In this document: positions 1 through 7,233 of the stretch, piece by piece | Layout: each line of letters begins with the position of its first letter | Numbering within the stretch: position 1 is the stretch's first letter | Origin: a virus | Reading direction: 5' to 3' (one strand) | Virus record (IMG/VR): IMGVR_UViG_3300013131_000066 | Coordinates: 1 to 49,079 of that record | DNA: 49,079 nt | Notes under the pieces: generated by a model | What the model was told of the DNA's origin: nothing | Databases searched by the model: none | What the model saw: only the letters and a program-made list of their open reading frames with translations | Program-made: the position numbers and the translations under genes

Positions 1-100
1 ACACGCCGACCTGAATCGGTCAGCGCTGGTGAGTTGAGAACACGTTCTTTAGTTGACTTACTAAACATGACGCAATGTGCAATGGGGTGATTGATTGAGG

Positions 101-349
101 TCAGTCATACAAGGGCACCTCCTCCAGCTCGGCGGCGATGGCGAGGAGCTTCAAGCCGTCAGCAAGGCTGTAAAGGTACGATTTCGAGTGGTGGCTGCTC
201 ATTTGATCCGCAGCAGCACGCAGGGCGGCAGCGAGCATGGTGCGCTCATTGACGACCCATACGCCTTCTACGTACTCACCATCACTGGCGTCGCCAAAGG
301 CATCCATCACCGATTGCGCGGCTTGGCTTAGTTGGGTGGGGGTGGTCAT
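101..349 (-). CDS. Small phage protein of unknown function (82 aa)
   Basis: Function not recognised. The product begins MTTPTQLSQAAQSVMDAF and has an alanine-rich amphipathic middle (MLAAALRAAADQM) followed by an IAAELE segment, a pattern I associate with small phage accessory proteins that start 'LSxAAQ'. I chose the ATG at 349 rather than one 33 bases upstream because the family-like N-terminus starts there. A sigma70-like promoter lies at 372-399 on the same strand. It is the only leftward gene in the first 15 kb. A plus-strand frame over the same bases (95-331) looks like its shadow. Confidence 0.6.
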   Translation of the reverse strand: MTTPTQLSQAAQSVMDAFGDASDGEYVEGVWVVNERTMLAAALRAAADQMSSHHSKSYLYSLADGLKLLAIAAELEEVPLYD

Positions 350-371
350 GGTTGGTTTTAAGGGCCTGCCC

Positions 372-399
372 ATCGTAGCCATCTTTCGAGAAATGTCAA
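372..399 (-). promoter_or_regulatory. Sigma70-like promoter for the leftward gene
   Basis: Read on the minus strand the site is TTGACA, a 16-base spacer, then TACGAT, about 20 bases upstream of the chosen ATG at 349. The -35 matches consensus exactly and the -10 is weaker. This is inferred from sequence only. Confidence 0.55.
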
Positions 400-634
400 A
401 ATGTGCCAGTTAAAAAATTGTCCATTTTTATTTGGTGGGGGTGTCTAGAATCGTCCAGCGCATCATCGCATGCACCACTCCCTCTCAACGAAGTCTCTGA
501 CATCTACGCGCCTGGGGACACCAGCCAGTAGATACCCTGCGGCGCTACCAAGGGGATAGGGACAATGGCAAAGGGAATTAGTTGGTTTCCTGATAACTGC
601 CTGTTATTCGGAATCCTGATAAGCTCCCTTCGCT

Positions 635-684
635 AGAGCGCCATCGAGCAGGAGGCCCCAAGGCCGTCGTTTCCAGGGCGCTCT
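635..684. repeat. Structured element A (five-copy hairpin family)
   Basis: An 8-bp outer stem (AGAGCGCC 635-642 with GGCGCTCT 677-684) encloses a 34-base interior containing an inner GGCC-CCAA-GGCC hairpin. Its reverse complement aligns with elements D and E (GGAAACGAC, then CCTTGGGG, then a TGCTCG-like 3' arm). The 15 bases directly to its left (620-634) are the reverse complement of the 15 bases after element D (16191-16205). Transcription orientation is unknown. Confidence 0.6.
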
Positions 685-706
685 TTAATTTTCTCTTGCA
701 TCCTTC

Positions 707-735
707 TTGCATCTTCTCTTAAAAAAGACTATTGT
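707..735 (+). promoter_or_regulatory. Putative promoter of the first rightward operon
   Basis: TTGCAT (707-712), a 17-base spacer and TATTGT (730-735) form a plausible sigma70-type promoter. The -35 lies in a short direct repeat (TCTTGCATC twice around 694-713). The predicted transcript start falls at the foot of element B, so B would be the 5' end of the mRNA. The same TATTGT hexamer recurs after the terminators near 9365, 9684 and 11428. Confidence 0.5.
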
Positions 736-738
736 GGT

Positions 739-789
739 AAGGCCGCTCGCGCAGGCGAGCCCCTAGGCGAGCTTTATTCAAGCGGCCTT
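739..789. repeat. Structured element B (five-copy hairpin family)
   Basis: A 9-bp outer stem (AAGGCCGCT 739-747 with AGCGGCCTT 781-789) is followed by a T-rich run (TTCTTTTCTTTC). The interior shares the 18-base string GGCGAGCTTTATTCAAGC with element C, although the two outer stems differ completely. An alternative hairpin GCTCGC/GCGAGC (745-760) competes with the outer stem, so the element could switch between two folds. It sits just downstream of the 707-735 promoter and 16 bases before the first gene. Confidence 0.6.
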
Positions 790-805
790 TTCTTTTCTTT
801 CTTCC

Positions 806-1036
806 ATGCCTAAGGCACCTCCCATCCCTTATCGCTTTCCCGATTTGGAACACAATGGAAAAATCATAGAAGCTTACGAGCACTATGGCTTTGCCATTCC
901 TGATCGAGGAGCTAAACCATCAAGCCGCATTTTATATGCTGCTCGTGATGATAATGGCGAACGCCATTGGAGAAATTCTTTATCAGCCATAGAGAGTCTC
1001 ATTGATGGTGGTTTTATTGTTTCTCAACAACTATGA
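806..1036 (+). CDS. Small hypothetical protein (76 aa)
   Basis: Function not recognised. The N-terminus is proline-rich (MPKAPPIPYRFPDLEHNG) and there is no membrane segment. It is the first gene of a tight rightward cluster, and its stop overlaps the next start by 4 bases (ATGA at 1033-1036). Its leader carries element B and a pyrimidine-rich tract rather than a Shine-Dalgarno site. Confidence 0.65.
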   Translation: MPKAPPIPYRFPDLEHNGKIIEAYEHYGFAIPDRGAKPSSRILYAARDDNGERHWRNSLSAIESLIDGGFIVSQQL

Positions 1037-1356
1037 CAATGGACAAAGAAAAGCTAATCATCTTGCTAAAATCTTTAGAAAAGATTAAAGCAGATCAACG
1101 ATTACTGGCAGAAAAAGAAGAGCAATGCAGGGAAGCAATTTATGCTCTCATGCAAGAGCTTGCTCTTGAAAAAGAAGAAAGTCCTTATGGCACCATTCGT
1201 TTGCAGCGTAGAGCACAGAAAGACTATGGAGAAGCCATCAAGATGTTGGAGCGTCAACTCAAGGAAGCTAAAAAGCTAGCTGAAGACATGGGCGACTATG
1301 AAATCACTGGCTATAAAGAAAGCCTTGTGTATGTGCCTCCCATTGATCCTTTCTAG
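1033..1356 (+). CDS. Coiled-coil hypothetical protein (107 aa)
   Basis: The product is rich in Lys and Glu with long heptad-like stretches (residues 3-45 and 70-90), predicting a helical coiled coil. The tail is PPIDPF. The layout recalls short phage coiled-coil proteins encoded near recombination or packaging genes, but no family is assigned. It is translationally coupled to the preceding gene by an ATGA overlap and is followed after 8 bases by a small membrane protein. Confidence 0.7.
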   Translation: MTMDKEKLIILLKSLEKIKADQRLLAEKEEQCREAIYALMQELALEKEESPYGTIRLQRRAQKDYGEAIKMLERQLKEAKKLAEDMGDYEITGYKESLVYVPPIDPF

Positions 1357-1364
1357 CTTCTACC

Positions 1365-1514
1365 ATGCTTACTAGGGAAGAAATTATTGCTCTCATTGAT
1401 CATAAAATAGTGCAGCATGAAATAAGAGTGGCAATTATTAGTGGCATTGCTGGTATCATTTTTCTTCCTTTTTTCACTTTTATTACTGTTTTCTTTTATT
1501 TACGCTGGCTATGA
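1365..1514 (+). CDS. Small single-pass membrane protein (49 aa)
   Basis: The reading frame starts MLTREEIIALIDHKIVQHEI, followed by a hydrophobic helix from about residue 23 to 46 (IISGIAGIIFLPFF then ITVFFYL) and ends RWL. This is one transmembrane segment behind a charged cytoplasmic N-terminus. Its stop overlaps the next ATG (ATGA at 1511-1514), which supports it as real despite its size. A holin-like role is possible but unsupported, since no endolysin is adjacent. Confidence 0.6.
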   Translation: MLTREEIIALIDHKIVQHEIRVAIISGIAGIIFLPFFTFITVFFYLRWL

Positions 1515-1690
1515 GTGCTCCCTTTGTTCCCTTCCCATTGCTCTCCATTGAAGAATGGAAAGAACTTAATGCATTGCGTTTAGCTATTTCAGAAGCGCCT
1601 TCTACAGTGGTGCCAGAAAAGCAGGAACGCTTCACTGCTTTATTTGCCAGAAGCCTTTTAGGCAAAGGTGATGTTCCATTGTATTATTAA
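1511..1690 (+). CDS. Small hypothetical protein (59 aa)
   Basis: The frame reads MSAPFVPFPLLSIEEWKELN and ends LLGKGDVPLYY. It has no cysteines or membrane segment. It overlaps the upstream membrane-protein gene by ATGA and ends 8 bases before the terminase small subunit candidate, so it fits the co-directional cluster. The function is not recognised. Confidence 0.6.
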   Translation: MSAPFVPFPLLSIEEWKELNALRLAISEAPSTVVPEKQERFTALFARSLLGKGDVPLYY

Positions 1691-1698
1691 AAGCAATC

Positions 1699-2448
1699 AT
1701 GCCATTGCCAGAAATTCAATTTAATAATGCAGAAGACCAGTTGAAATATGGCGCAAAAGTGCTAATGGAAGCTGGTTTTTCTCCGCAACAAATTGAACAA
1801 ATTAGAGAGCGATTGGGCAGTGGTCCTAATAAAATTCCTTATACCAAAGAAAGCACTGGTATGAGGCGATATATGGTGCAAGAGCTTTTAGCAGCTAATT
1901 TAAGCAATAGACAAATTGCTGAAGTGTTGCAATTAAGCAAAGAAACAGTTAGTGCTGATCGTCATCATAATCGTAATTTATGGACTGCTCAAATTCTGCA
2001 AAGTCAAGATGCCTGGCGGGCTAGATTGATTAAAGAGCAGCAGGAACTGAAAGAAGTGGCCCTTGAAAGCTTTTTAAGCAGCAAACGAAAGGTGGTAACC
2101 ACTACTAGAGACAATGGTGATGAAATTGTACGAGTGGAGGAAAGTGCTGGGGAAAGTGGCTTCTTGGGAGTGGCACGTAGCTGCTTGGAGCAGCAAGCTA
2201 AGCTCATTGGCCTTTTTGATGTGAAGCCACAAACAGAAGAAAAAAGTGGTTACAAGGCTTTCCTGGACAACCTTAGTGCTGAAGTGAAGAAGATTAAAGA
2301 AGCAGAAAAGAATAGTGAAGATAGGGCTTCAGCCATTGAAACCAAAGCAGAATTTGATGACAATGGAGAGCCCACGGGCAGTAGTAAACCAATGTTGCCA
2401 ATAGAAGCTCTTGACAATGCCGCTAATGAGCCGGCAGAATGCCCCTGA
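1699..2448 (+). CDS. terS: Putative terminase small subunit
   Basis: Small terminase subunits bind the packaging start site and deliver DNA to the large subunit. A helix-turn-helix is visible at about residues 66-90 (LSNRQIAEVLQLSKETVSAD), followed by a helical region with a LEQQAKLIGLFD segment of the type seen in many small terminases, and an acidic C-terminus. Length (249 aa) is plausible. Oddly, the large terminase lies 20 kb away on the other strand. An alternative is a DNA-binding regulator with the same HTH. The start is ATG, and 10 bases overlap a possible earlier start of the next gene. Confidence 0.6.
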   Translation: MPLPEIQFNNAEDQLKYGAKVLMEAGFSPQQIEQIRERLGSGPNKIPYTKESTGMRRYMVQELLAANLSNRQIAEVLQLSKETVSADRHHNRNLWTAQILQSQDAWRARLIKEQQELKEVALESFLSSKRKVVTTTRDNGDEIVRVEESAGESGFLGVARSCLEQQAKLIGLFDVKPQTEEKSGYKAFLDNLSAEVKKIKEAEKNSEDRASAIETKAEFDDNGEPTGSSKPMLPIEALDNAANEPAECP

Positions 2449-2462
2449 GCCTTTCTTTTCCC

Positions 2463-2945
2463 ATGGACTTTTCTTCTGTTGATGATTTTCTACAACGTGC
2501 TGCAGCAGCTAAACAAGGGGAGCGTCGCACCATTGCAGATAATTTAGAGCCATGGCTGGAAGATGATTCTGTTTATGCATTGCCGCCACAAAGCGCTGCT
2601 TTGCTAGAAGAAGCCATCACGGAATATGGTGATGAAGCATTAAAGCAGTTTGTTATTGTTTGCCTTGGTAAGTGGTGCCAAATTCATGAAGGCTTCTTGA
2701 AAGAACATGCAAGCATGAATAAAATAGACCAAGCATTATTAACTTGTGCTGATCTTACAAAAATAGCTTATGCCTTGCAGATGGTTTCTTCCATTGGTAG
2801 CTTTAGTGGAGATGAACACTATCGCAAGGCAATGAAGCAGCAAATTGGTCAAGCAGTGCTAGAGCAAATAGAAGAAACAGGCATGTCAGTAGGGGATATA
2901 TTTCATGACGATGGAAATGATAAATTTAGCGATCCGCTGCTTTGA
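2463..2945 (+). CDS. Hypothetical protein (160 aa)
   Basis: A mostly helical acidic protein with no recognised domain (MDFSSVDDFLQRAAAAKQGERR at the N-terminus, ending DGNDKFSDPLL). The start is ambiguous. ATG 2439 overlaps the preceding gene and adds eight residues, while ATG 2463 follows a pyrimidine-rich CTTTCTTTTCCC tract like other leaders in this window, so I prefer 2463. The next gene starts one base after its stop. Confidence 0.6.
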   Translation: MDFSSVDDFLQRAAAAKQGERRTIADNLEPWLEDDSVYALPPQSAALLEEAITEYGDEALKQFVIVCLGKWCQIHEGFLKEHASMNKIDQALLTCADLTKIAYALQMVSSIGSFSGDEHYRKAMKQQIGQAVLEQIEETGMSVGDIFHDDGNDKFSDPLL

Positions 2946-2946
2946 T

Positions 2947-3288
2947 ATGGCTGCCCCTGCTGCTTTTCCCATTGTTCTCTGCATTCCCCCTGCATTGCGG
3001 GAAGAAGCAGAACGTTTAGTTTCTGAACAGCCACCAGTACATCCCGCATGGTCTAAAGTGCAACAACGAGGAAAGCATTATTCCCTGCGCACTTCTTCCA
3101 TTGAAGATTTAGAAGAACTAGCAGATTGGGCTTATAGTTGGCTTACGGAACCGTCTAAACCATTAAATAAGCCACAACGTCAAGCTTTTCAAACTGTTAT
3201 TTCTAGGGCATGTAAGCATGTGCATTTAAGAAAACTAGGAGGCAGTCACTACCAGGCAATTGCATGGAAGGCTTCAGCATCATGCTGA
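2947..3288 (+). CDS. Hypothetical protein (113 aa)
   Basis: Function not recognised. The frame is open from 2905, but ATG 2947 lies directly after the upstream stop and gives MAAPAAFPIVLCIPPALREEAERL, so I use it. The middle region (TSSIEDLEELADWAYSWL) looks helical and the C-terminus is basic. It is transcribed with the preceding cluster, and 41 bases separate it from the next gene. Confidence 0.6.
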   Translation: MAAPAAFPIVLCIPPALREEAERLVSEQPPVHPAWSKVQQRGKHYSLRTSSIEDLEELADWAYSWLTEPSKPLNKPQRQAFQTVISRACKHVHLRKLGGSHYQAIAWKASASC

Positions 3289-3329
3289 TAAGCAACGCTG
3301 ATGGCTTTTTCCATTGACCTCTGCTGACC

Positions 3330-3707
3330 ATGGGCTTACCATTAGTGAGTTCTTTCCTTCACAGAACCTTGACTGCCATCATCAACCACGACCACTACGG
3401 CCCTTCAGCTTTCATTCGTTCCGACTACGGCACGCAAGTGATCATGAACGGCTCCGTCCCAACCGTGGAGTGGAGTTTTCGCATTAAAGAGCTGGAGAAC
3501 TGGCTCACCACCTTGGAAGAGGCCATGAAAGAAGCCATGGCTGGCGATAGTTATGGTCAACTGCGCGGCCTGGAGGGCATTTATTTCAGCCTCAAGGCAG
3601 CTTATAAGAAGCATCAAAAGCAGCATCAAGAAGTGGTGAGCGAAGCTCCCACTGCAGACGACCTCATGGCCTACTTGGCTGCCTACACCGAGGCAATGAG
3701 CAAATGA
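3330..3707 (+). CDS. Hypothetical protein (125 aa)
   Basis: The product has a mixed N-terminal part (residues 1-50, with VEWSFRIKELENWL) and a helical lysine- and glutamine-rich C-terminal part ending TADDLMAYLAAYTEAMSK. No known family is recognised. It closes the first gene cluster, since a strong intrinsic terminator follows its stop. Base composition is slightly more GC-rich than the upstream genes. Confidence 0.6.
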   Translation: MGLPLVSSFLHRTLTAIINHDHYGPSAFIRSDYGTQVIMNGSVPTVEWSFRIKELENWLTTLEEAMKEAMAGDSYGQLRGLEGIYFSLKAAYKKHQKQHQEVVSEAPTADDLMAYLAAYTEAMSK

Positions 3708-3723
3708 CTCTTTTCGTTGTTTG

Positions 3724-3753
3724 GGCAGTGCTTGCGAGCACTGCTCTTTTTTT
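3724..3753 (+). terminator. Rho-independent terminator
   Basis: GGCAGTGCT and AGCACTGCT form a stable stem around a TGCG loop, followed by seven T residues. It ends the first rightward operon. Confidence 0.85.
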
Positions 3754-3770
3754 GAATTACGCCATTCACT

Positions 3771-4073
3771 ATGGTGACAATGATGACTAGCTTTTCTCCA
3801 GCCACATTAGCTATTTTGCAAGCTTTTGATGATAAGTATGAAGCTAATTTTCATACTATATATTGGCAGGCATCATGCTTGTCTGCTGTATTAAAAGCCT
3901 TAGCAGCAAGAATAAAGGGCAGCAATGACATTCGCCAAGATATTCTTGATATTGCAGAAGAGCTACAAGCTTTCCCTGATCCGCGTAATGTAAAAACTTA
4001 TGATACGTTTGAATATGGCACTGAGCCATTGCCAAATGATAAGCTTTGGGCTAACCATCACAAAGGCATATAA
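3771..4073 (+). CDS. Hypothetical protein (100 aa)
   Basis: No recognised domain. The N-terminal two thirds are helical (SPATLAILQAFDDKYEANF) and the C-terminus holds a short TFEYGTEPLPNDKLW motif. Three in-frame ATG codons lie close together (3771, 3780, 3783), so the exact start is uncertain. The gene is monocistronic, bracketed by terminators at 3724-3753 and 4095-4121. Confidence 0.6.
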   Translation: MVTMMTSFSPATLAILQAFDDKYEANFHTIYWQASCLSAVLKALAARIKGSNDIRQDILDIAEELQAFPDPRNVKTYDTFEYGTEPLPNDKLWANHHKGI

Positions 4074-4094
4074 AGCACTATAAAAGCTAAAAGA

Positions 4095-4121
4095 AAAGGG
4101 GCCTTGCGGCCCCTTTCTTGC
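4095..4121 (+). terminator. Rho-independent terminator
   Basis: AAAGGGGCC and GGCCCCTTT pair around TTGC, followed by a T-rich tail. It isolates the preceding single gene from the RlpA-like gene. Confidence 0.75.
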
Positions 4122-4388
4122 TTTGAGGTTCCGATTGGAAGGCTCCTGCGTATCACGATGCAGGGATCAGTCTCCTCACCCATCCATGTATGGTGGCAAG
4201 CCTCGCAGCATTGCCAGACTGATCATCCCATGTCCACCCTCACGGCTTCAACGAAGGGGCTTACGCCCAGGACCACCTCAAAGCTCATAAAGCATAACAT
4301 ACGAAACCATGCAAGGCAAAGAGCTTTTGTGGTAGGGTTGACCCTGCTAGGAGACTGGCAGGCCTCACTACTTATTTTTCTTAAAACA
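4122..4388 (+). other. Long structured leader of the RlpA-like gene
   Basis: A frame is open from 4104 into the RlpA-like gene, but its codons before 4389 do not look like protein and overlap strong palindromes. A perfect 9-bp stem GATCAGTCT (4165-4173) / AGACTGATC (4216-4224) encloses an imperfect inner CCATCCAT-ATGGTGG hairpin. Further down are AGGGT-TG-ACCCT and CCTGC/GCAGG stems at about 4335-4370. I read it as an untranslated leader with possible regulatory structure; no tRNA was found. Confidence 0.5.
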
Positions 4389-4742
4389 ATGCTTAAACTC
4401 TCTATCCTCGCTTCCATTGCCATTGGTGCCTGTGCGCCTGCTGCAGTGGAGGCCGCTTCAGCGTGCGGAATTGGCTCCTACTATGGTCCAGGCTTTCATG
4501 GTCGCTCTACGGCTAGTGGCGAACGCTTCAACTCTCAAGGTCTCACTGCCGCCCATCGCTCCCTGCCGCTTGGAAGCCGCGTAAAAGTGACCAATCAGGC
4601 CAATGGCCGCTCTGTGCTGCTTAGGATCAATGATCGCGGACCGACGTATGGCAGTCGCATCATTGACTTGTCAGAAAGTGCATTTGCTCGAATTGCTAGC
4701 TTAAATCAGGGACTGGCAAGAGTCTGCTACAACATTGCCTAG
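4389..4742 (+). CDS. RlpA-like double-psi beta-barrel protein, exported
   Basis: RlpA-family proteins bind or cleave peptidoglycan glycan strands lacking stem peptides. The 117-aa product has a signal peptide (MLKLSILASIAIGACAPAA) with a possible lipobox at IGAC (Cys14), then the compact barrel: GIGSYYGPGFHGRSTASGERF (split here by function, residues 27-47), LTAAHRSLPLGSRVKV (52-67), the INDRGP loop with the candidate catalytic Asp82, and RIIDLS (90-95). The SPOR domain of bacterial RlpA is absent. In a phage it could serve in lysis, entry or remodelling of the infected cell wall. A terminator follows 20 bases downstream. Confidence 0.8.
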   Translation: MLKLSILASIAIGACAPAAVEAASACGIGSYYGPGFHGRSTASGERFNSQGLTAAHRSLPLGSRVKVTNQANGRSVLLRINDRGPTYGSRIIDLSESAFARIASLNQGLARVCYNIA

Positions 4743-4762
4743 TTTGTTGGAGGTGATAAACG

Positions 4763-4786
4763 GGCGGGTATGCACCCGCCTTTTTT
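4763..4786 (+). terminator. Rho-independent terminator
   Basis: GGCGGGT (4763-4769) pairs with ACCCGCC (4774-4780) around ATGC, followed by six T. A TATTAT hexamer at 4793-4798 just beyond could be the -10 of a promoter for the HNH/helicase cassette, though no good -35 was seen. Confidence 0.9.
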
Positions 4787-4846
4787 ATGCGCTATTATCT
4801 AGAAGTCATCCGACTGGATGGCCTTTCAAGTTCGCTAATGTGAGCT

Positions 4847-5098
4847 GTGCGGTTACTAAGGAGCAAAAAACAGCGTTATTGGATTTGGTCGTCGCAAAAT
4901 GGACATTGCGCTCATTGTGGCACGTTCATTGATTGTGACGAGACTTATCACATTGACCACATTCAGCCTTTTTCTAAAGGCGGTGTAACTAAGCTTTTTA
5001 ATCTCCAGCTTCTTTGCCCTTCTTGTAATCTCAAGAAAGGCGTTAGCGAATTTGAAGGACCTTGCAGCAGTGGCTGCACCTTTAACTTTGCTACTTAA
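4847..5098 (+). CDS. HNH endonuclease, small
   Basis: HNH nucleases cut DNA using a beta-beta-alpha-metal fold. The 83-aa product shows a first zinc pair (CAHC, residues 21-24), the catalytic HIDHIQPFSKGG block (about 35-46), the Asn of NLQLLC, and a second CPSCN zinc pair. The only start is a GTG directly after an in-frame stop. It ends two bases before the helicase-like gene, implying a shared transcript and perhaps a shared function. A stand-alone homing nuclease is the main alternative. Confidence 0.8.
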   Translation: MRLLRSKKQRYWIWSSQNGHCAHCGTFIDCDETYHIDHIQPFSKGGVTKLFNLQLLCPSCNLKKGVSEFEGPCSSGCTFNFAT

Positions 5099-5100
5099 TC

Positions 5101-7233
5101 ATGAAGCTTGATTCTTTAATTTATGACTACGAGGATGCTGGTCGTCCTGAAATCCTTGAAGCCGTTAGCGCCGCAATGAGGCGTTATCTCAAGGGCGAAA
5201 AATGCACTGGTTTGCAGCTTGCTCCGCGAGTGGGAAAACAGTCAATTGCTGTTTTGATTGCAAATGAAGCAAGGGCTCGAAATGTTCCTTTTGTTCACAT
5301 AATTGTACCTTGGACCAATTTGAGTCATCAAATTGTTGACGTAAAAAAAAACAAGCGCACGTTTGATTTTTACAAGGCTTATGGCACCACTGAACCTTTC
5401 CGCGCTGACATCGTAGAAACCGTCCCTCACCATAAGTATTACACTAGCTACACAAATCGTCCGACTTTGTTTGTGTCAACAGTTCAATTGCTACTGCATA
5501 ATATTAATGTAATAGTTAAAGCCGTTGAATACGCCATTCAAACCACGAGAATGCGCCCAGTGTTCATCATTGACGAAGTCCAGTTGATGGGGGCGGGAAT
5601 GCCTTGGTACGAAATGATTGAGAAGCTTATTGGAGCGGGAGCATATATCATCTCAATGACAGGCACCGAGCGCCGTTTAGATAAGAAAAATATTATTGGT
5701 TTTGAATTTCGAGAAGTTGAAGGATCTAAAAAAGATCCTTCGGCGCATAAAATCCTCAAGGGGGTCAAAACAGATGACAATGGCGACAAAATTGCTTCCA
5801 TAGCAGTGGGCACTCTTAGCTCTGTTGAGTATGAAATTATTCCCACTGGATCCACTCCTGTGCCAATTTCAATGGCTTTTGATCGGGGATGGTGCGTGGG
5901 AATGGATGTAAAAACTTTTGATTTTAAATTTGTTGATTTAGCCACCGGCAAGCAATCTTCGGTCACTCAGGCATCACTGGAAAAAACTCGGTCTCATCTT
6001 AGCGATTGGCTGCAAAGTGACGAATGTATTTTCATGGCTGTTCAACACGTTCTCAGCGATTTAATTCGACGACGAATTGGTTTAAATCTTAAAGATGCAA
6101 AAGCCATGTTCATTACATTGTCAGACACAGATTCAGTTAAAAGAAGCAAAAATAAACACATTGACGAAGGAGCAAATTATCATGCCCGTAAAATTAGGAA
6201 TGAATTTAATAAGCAACTTTCCTTGTTGCCTCAATTAATTCGTTCCAGGCTTGGACGTGTAAATGCAGAAATTTGTACTTCCATGCTTTCAAGCGGAGAG
6301 CCTGATAAAGCAGCCATGGAAAAGTTGAAACGATTTGCACTTATTGAAATGGATGTCAATGGCAATGAACCAATTGACGTATTGTTTGTTAAAAATATGG
6401 GAGTAGTAGGGCTTGATGTGCCAGAATTAAAAACCATGGCTAATTTGTGTAGCAATTCTGCAGATGCGCCTACCACTATTCAAACTAATCTGCGAATTGT
6501 CACAAAATGGGAGAAGAGTGATGTAAATGCTCTGCTTATACTTCCTGCTCATTATCATTCGCTTCAATTTCGCGACATGTGCGGAAAGTGGAGTAATAAA
6601 ATTCGAGTGAGCACTTTTGAAGAAGATAGTGATTATGAAAAGATAATTAAAGAAAAGGAAATTGAAGACTGTCCGGTGGTGGACGGGTCTGGCAAGGTCC
6701 ACTCGTATAGTACTCATAATGGTAATATTATTGAAACCGATCTAGAAGCTACGTTGGCTGCGGCTCGCCGTAAATATAAAATTGCAAACACTTTAAGTAA
6801 TTATCAGCTCATTGAAAGCATAAAAGAAGGGGCGTTTCCTTTAGCTGATGAAGATTTTGATGAGGCTTTGAATGATAAGCGTGACAACGTTTCATCTTCA
6901 GGGGTAGAAGTAATTGATGTAAGTGACGAAAGAAATAAGATTGAAAAAGACAGCGAATCGTTTGGGTCAAAAGCAAATAGGCTTGCTAGTCAAATCGTAA
7001 AATACAATGACGACCCCAAGGAATGGCTGAGGATTAACAAGCAATTGATTGCAAAGGCTAAATTTAAGTGTAATATTAGCCAATATCAAAGCAAGCAAGA
7101 AATTGTAGACCCAGAGGTGCTTTTTCAATTGGTAAATGCTTTGGATGAGGCATATATTGACATTAAGGCGGAGCAGGATCGCCGGCAAGGTCAAGGGCGT
7201 TTTGTTGCTGAATATTATGCGGAGGTTGAATGA
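5101..7233 (+). CDS. SF2 helicase-like protein with altered motif I
   Basis: A 710-aa protein with the order of superfamily 2 helicase motifs. The motif I position reads APRVGKQS (41-48), where phage relatives usually have PRxGKT. Walker B is FIIDEVQ (155-161), motif III is SMTGT (185-189), and a second lobe has VVGLDVPEL and QTNLRI (about 434-466) at motifs V and VI. Gln in place of the P-loop Thr/Ser and the missing GRxxR arginines may weaken ATP hydrolysis. The C-terminal 250 residues are unassigned. It overlaps the next gene by 4 bases and follows an HNH gene. Replication, recombination or anti-competitor roles are all possible. Confidence 0.65.
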   Translation: MKLDSLIYDYEDAGRPEILEAVSAAMRRYLKGEKCTGLQLAPRVGKQSIAVLIANEARARNVPFVHIIVPWTNLSHQIVDVKKNKRTFDFYKAYGTTEPFRADIVETVPHHKYYTSYTNRPTLFVSTVQLLLHNINVIVKAVEYAIQTTRMRPVFIIDEVQLMGAGMPWYEMIEKLIGAGAYIISMTGTERRLDKKNIIGFEFREVEGSKKDPSAHKILKGVKTDDNGDKIASIAVGTLSSVEYEIIPTGSTPVPISMAFDRGWCVGMDVKTFDFKFVDLATGKQSSVTQASLEKTRSHLSDWLQSDECIFMAVQHVLSDLIRRRIGLNLKDAKAMFITLSDTDSVKRSKNKHIDEGANYHARKIRNEFNKQLSLLPQLIRSRLGRVNAEICTSMLSSGEPDKAAMEKLKRFALIEMDVNGNEPIDVLFVKNMGVVGLDVPELKTMANLCSNSADAPTTIQTNLRIVTKWEKSDVNALLILPAHYHSLQFRDMCGKWSNKIRVSTFEEDSDYEKIIKEKEIEDCPVVDGSGKVHSYSTHNGNIIETDLEATLAAARRKYKIANTLSNYQLIESIKEGAFPLADEDFDEALNDKRDNVSSSGVEVIDVSDERNKIEKDSESFGSKANRLASQIVKYNDDPKEWLRINKQLIAKAKFKCNISQYQSKQEIVDPEVLFQLVNALDEAYIDIKAEQDRRQGQGRFVAEYYAEVE

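Larger units (their letters stand above)
350..805. other. Non-coding, structured intergenic region
   Basis: No convincing gene lies between the leftward gene and the first rightward gene. The region holds the leftward promoter (372-399), a hairpin with ATCTAC at 502-507 pairing GTAGAT at 528-533 around an inner CTGG/CCAG stem, two CCTGATAA direct repeats around 583-621, structured element A (635-684), a rightward promoter (707-735) and structured element B (739-789). It looks like a divergent regulatory region. Confidence 0.6.

Noticed and set aside
4104-4388. 95 extra N-terminal residues for the RlpA-like protein
   Set aside because: They would place the signal peptide inside the protein and overlap strong palindromes; ATG 4389 gives a proper exported protein.
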